NCBI GenBank assembly: GCA_040389005.1
Contig: JAZKAS010000043.1
Location: 1-16,486 of the forward strand
Reading direction: 5' to 3'
DNA from: JAGOUN01 sp040389005
GTDB lineage: Bacteria; Pseudomonadota; Gammaproteobacteria; JAGOUN01
DNA length: 16,486 bases
Part shown: positions 14,685-16,486 of the stretch, in pieces
Layout of the letters: each line of letters starts with the position of its first letter
Position numbering within the stretch: the stretch's first letter is position 1
The notes under the pieces: model-generated
What the model was told of the DNA's origin: nothing
Database searches by the model: none
Seen by the model: only the letters and a program-made list of their open reading frames with translations
Made by a program: the position numbers and the translations under genes

Positions 14685-14903
14685 ATGGATGAGAGTAAAG
14701 ATAATTTATTTTCACGACAAGATAGATTATTGGAGCAGTTACAACAAGCTAAAGTGCCAATATGTCTATACCTTCGCAGTGGGGTAAAGCTTCAGGGGTT
14801 TGTTGAAAATTTTGATTCGCATGTTGTTATTTTACGAAGCGCCAATAAGAGCCAAATGATTTTTAAGCCCAGCATTTTAACAATTGTTCCTTCGCTTGAG
14901 TGA
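14685..14903 (+). CDS. Divergent Hfq-like Sm RNA-binding protein
   Basis: Protein of 72 aa with a single Sm fold that follows Hfq closely: QQAKVPICLYLRSGVKLQG, ENFDSHVVIL, SQMIFKPSILTIVPS. Residues equivalent to E. coli Hfq Q8, D9, Y25, G29, K31, Q33, F39, D40, Q52 and K56 are kept (here Q12, D13, Y29, G33, K35, Q37, F43, D44, Q57, K61). Others are changed: rim R16/R17 to Q20/Q21, proximal F42 to H46, Y55 to F60 and H57 to P62. One residue is inserted before SQM. There is no C-terminal tail. The frame opens at GTG 14649, but ATG 14685 with GGAG 5 nt upstream is the likely start. It lacks the usual miaA-hflX context, so it is probably a second, specialised Hfq rather than the housekeeping one (inference). 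Confidence 0.82.
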   Translation: MDESKDNLFSRQDRLLEQLQQAKVPICLYLRSGVKLQGFVENFDSHVVILRSANKSQMIFKPSILTIVPSLE

Positions 14904-14914
14904 AATGTCGTTTG

Positions 14915-15616
14915 TTATTGTACATAGACACCCTGGTCTTTGTTATCGAGAAGAATTTCAATATTTTTTTCGTTTTTTATCTGCGGGTAAATTTCATGTC
15001 TAAACCATTCAACGAGTGCTTCATCGCGTAAAATAGCCGTGGTGTTGTTCACGAAAACATTAATCGTTATTTCACGAAAATAAGTTTTTGCAATATGAAT
15101 ATCGTGCAAAATTTGTTTTTTCGTTTGTCCTTGAATACAAATTAACAAACAACAGGCATAAAATTTTTGAGATAGGTCGGTTAAATTTGAAGTAGGAAAT
15201 GGTTTGCCTAATACTTTTTTTCTAAATTCGTCATCAAATGTTTCTATGCCAATTCGATAGCGTATTTCTTGGTTAGGAAAAAATAACCGCATTTCATCTA
15301 AGCGCTTGTGATAACCATAATAAGCCTCGAAATATAAAGTATGAATATTCAATGCGTTTACTTTGTCACGGACCATTTCTAATACAAACTTAGGTAATTC
15401 AAATACTGATCCTGAATTGATAATTTCAACAACGCCATATTCGCCAGTAATTCTGTTAATAATGTCATGATTGATCTGTCGAATTTCATCAAGATCATTA
15501 GAGTTATCTAAAATATAATTACAAAATTTACATTTGCCACTATAAATGCAGGGTAATGATTTTAATAATAAAATTTCGCGTGGAATCTTATCGTGTATTA
15601 TGCTGTAGCGTTGCAT
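14915..15616 (-). CDS. Small radical-SAM-like protein, possible queuine lyase (QueL-like)
   Basis: Protein of 233 aa. Near the N-terminus REILLLKSLPCIYSGKCKFC gives a cysteine cluster C23-x5-C29-x2-C32, a variant of the radical SAM CxxxCxxC motif, followed by NYILDNSND. Later parts fit a short radical SAM barrel: VVEIINSGSVFELP, then YRIGIETFDDEFRKKVLGKPF (GIE...D as in the SAM-binding strand). Its gene starts 1 bp after the stop of the YhhQ-type transporter (TAACATG, with GAGG upstream), so both are one operon. Radical SAM proteins beside queuosine-precursor transporters include queuine lyase, which turns salvaged queuine into preQ1. That role is proposed here from context and motif, not shown. 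It converges with the Hfq-like gene, leaving 11 bp. Confidence 0.7.
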   Translation of the reverse strand: MQRYSIIHDKIPREILLLKSLPCIYSGKCKFCNYILDNSNDLDEIRQINHDIINRITGEYGVVEIINSGSVFELPKFVLEMVRDKVNALNIHTLYFEAYYGYHKRLDEMRLFFPNQEIRYRIGIETFDDEFRKKVLGKPFPTSNLTDLSQKFYACCLLICIQGQTKKQILHDIHIAKTYFREITINVFVNNTTAILRDEALVEWFRHEIYPQIKNEKNIEILLDNKDQGVYVQ

Positions 15617-15617
15617 G

Positions 15618-16388
15618 TTAAACCTCGCGCACTTTCTTTTTTATTGCAACAGACCAGTATATGAAAGGTGTATCGATGACAGAAATGATGGTGCGTAAAA
15701 TACACGAAGTAACAAATATTTCCATAACATAGCTCAACGGAAATCGACCTATAAAAGCAATGATTGTAAAAATGGCGTTATCCATGAGTTGGCTAATGAG
15801 GGTACTCATACCATTTCGTAACCAAATATAGCGATATGCCGGAAATTTTTTTCGCCAAAATTGATAAGCGATCACATCGTAACTTTGCGAAACAAAAAAT
15901 GCACATAAGCTGGCAATGACTAAACGTGGAAAAATGGCAAAAATATTATTTAACGCATTTTGGGCTTGATCATATTCGCTCGGAATTAATTGAAGGGATA
16001 AATACATAATAATAGTGACCGCTAATACACTGAACATGCCTAGCCAGACGATTTTCTTTGCGGTCTCTTTGCCATAATTTTCAGAAAGAATGTCAGAAAT
16101 CAAATAAACACCAATGTAACTAATGTCACCCATAGAGCCATTCAGGCCAAATAGTTCCACTTGTTTAAGGGCTTGAATATTTGCCAGTATAATAGACAGG
16201 ATTGCAACGACAAATAATCCTAGCTTCCCCCATAGTCTGAATGCAAGCAGGGTTAAGCCAAAGTTGGCGATAATAAGCGCCACCCATAATAATTCGTTAG
16301 TATAAATTTTGTGTATCTCTGGCAAAGTGGGTGCGCATGGTAAATGCAATCCAGGCAAATTTCCAGTAGATGCGGGCAATTTGCTCAA
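15618..16388 (-). CDS. yhhQ: YhhQ/VUT-family queuosine precursor transporter
   Basis: Inner-membrane protein of 256 aa from the DUF165/VUT family, whose members import queuosine precursors such as preQ0, preQ1 or queuine. Six or so hydrophobic helices are visible, with family-typical stretches ILANIQALKQVELFG, GVYLISDILSENYGK, SQSYDVIAYQFWRKKF and RNGMSTLISQLMDNAIFT. The N-terminus before the first helix is about 30 residues longer than needed and of low complexity. No ATG is in frame upstream. TTG at 16388, with AAGGG 4 nt before it and directly following an in-frame TGA, is the likely start. The next gene is translationally coupled. No preQ1 riboswitch was recognised in the short leader. 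Confidence 0.88.
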   Translation of the reverse strand: MSKLPASTGNLPGLHLPCAPTLPEIHKIYTNELLWVALIIANFGLTLLAFRLWGKLGLFVVAILSIILANIQALKQVELFGLNGSMGDISYIGVYLISDILSENYGKETAKKIVWLGMFSVLAVTIIMYLSLQLIPSEYDQAQNALNNIFAIFPRLVIASLCAFFVSQSYDVIAYQFWRKKFPAYRYIWLRNGMSTLISQLMDNAIFTIIAFIGRFPLSYVMEIFVTSCILRTIISVIDTPFIYWSVAIKKKVREV

Positions 16389-16451
16389 TCATCCCTTAAA
16401 TTAAAATTTTTTTAAAAAAGTGATTGACAGCGGATGGGAAATGTATAGAAT
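16389..16451 (+). promoter_or_regulatory. Strong rRNA/tRNA-type promoter with UP-like element, reading out of the window
   Basis: TTGACA (16424-16429) and TAGAAT (16446-16451) are separated by 16 nt and followed by TGCGCTCC, a GC-rich discriminator. Directly upstream, 16398-16420 is almost pure A/T with A- and T-tracts, as in UP elements. The layout is that of a stable-RNA or ribosomal-protein promoter subject to ppGpp/DksA control. The gene it drives begins beyond the window. The last 35 bases show no recognisable tRNA or coding start. The A/T tract also serves as upstream DNA of the divergent yhhQ gene. Confidence 0.6.
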
Positions 16452-16486
16452 TGCGCTCCTGCCTTGGGGCACGCTTACGAATGAGT

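Noticed and set aside
16389..16486. preQ1 riboswitch in front of yhhQ
   Set aside because: The minus-strand leader is short and A/T-rich, and shows neither the small GC hairpin nor the A-rich tail expected for a preQ1-I aptamer.
16452..16486. Start of a tRNA gene after the right-end promoter
   Set aside because: The 35 visible bases have no recognisable acceptor or D-arm pattern. The gene, if any, begins beyond the window.

Overview
The window looks like a draft-assembly contig from an AT-rich gammaproteobacterium. The gene set (DksA, TtcA, a CpxR-type regulator, an HAE1 RND pump, a GadC-type antiporter, class I photolyase, YhhQ) and the low GC suggest a Legionellales/Coxiellaceae-like lineage, but no rRNA or marker gene here proves that. 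Two runs of exactly ten N (5914-5923 and 7989-7998) are scaffold-gap placeholders. Each falls inside a gene, so the reading frame across them cannot be trusted.

Layout. At 1-91 there is a palindromic interspersed repeat. At 110-796 (-) lies a CpxR-like response regulator without a visible kinase. Divergent from it are an RND efflux adaptor and its inner-membrane pump (888-4996, 4-bp overlap), followed by an exported papain-like hydrolase (5067-6101) that is interrupted by a gap. A PIF1-type helicase (6087-7772, -) overlaps the end of the hydrolase. Next comes a minus-strand pair, rhomboid protease then ttcA (9393 down to about 7951), joined by a TAATG stop/start overlap. dksA (9528-9959, +) converges on a ZIP metal transporter (10036-10839, -), with a long-loop hairpin between them. 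A GadC-like antiporter and a DNA photolyase (10975-13845, +) form a likely operon.

From 14084 to 14903 there is a compact regulatory cluster: two tandem paralogous XRE-type HTH proteins and a divergent Hfq-like Sm protein. It is preceded by a 10-bp direct repeat and contains a perfect 16-bp palindrome. This is the least ordinary part of the window. It is followed, convergently, by a minus-strand operon of a YhhQ/VUT-family queuosine-precursor transporter and a small radical-SAM-like protein that resembles queuine lyase (15618-16388 and 14915-15616). Together with a chromosomal Tgt these would form a queuosine salvage route.

The window ends with a strong rRNA/tRNA-style promoter (AT-rich upstream tract, TTGACA, 16-nt spacer, TAGAAT, GC-rich discriminator) that reads out of the window on the + strand. 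No stretch longer than 300 bases lacks a gene. No CRISPR array, insertion sequence, tRNA or rRNA gene was seen.
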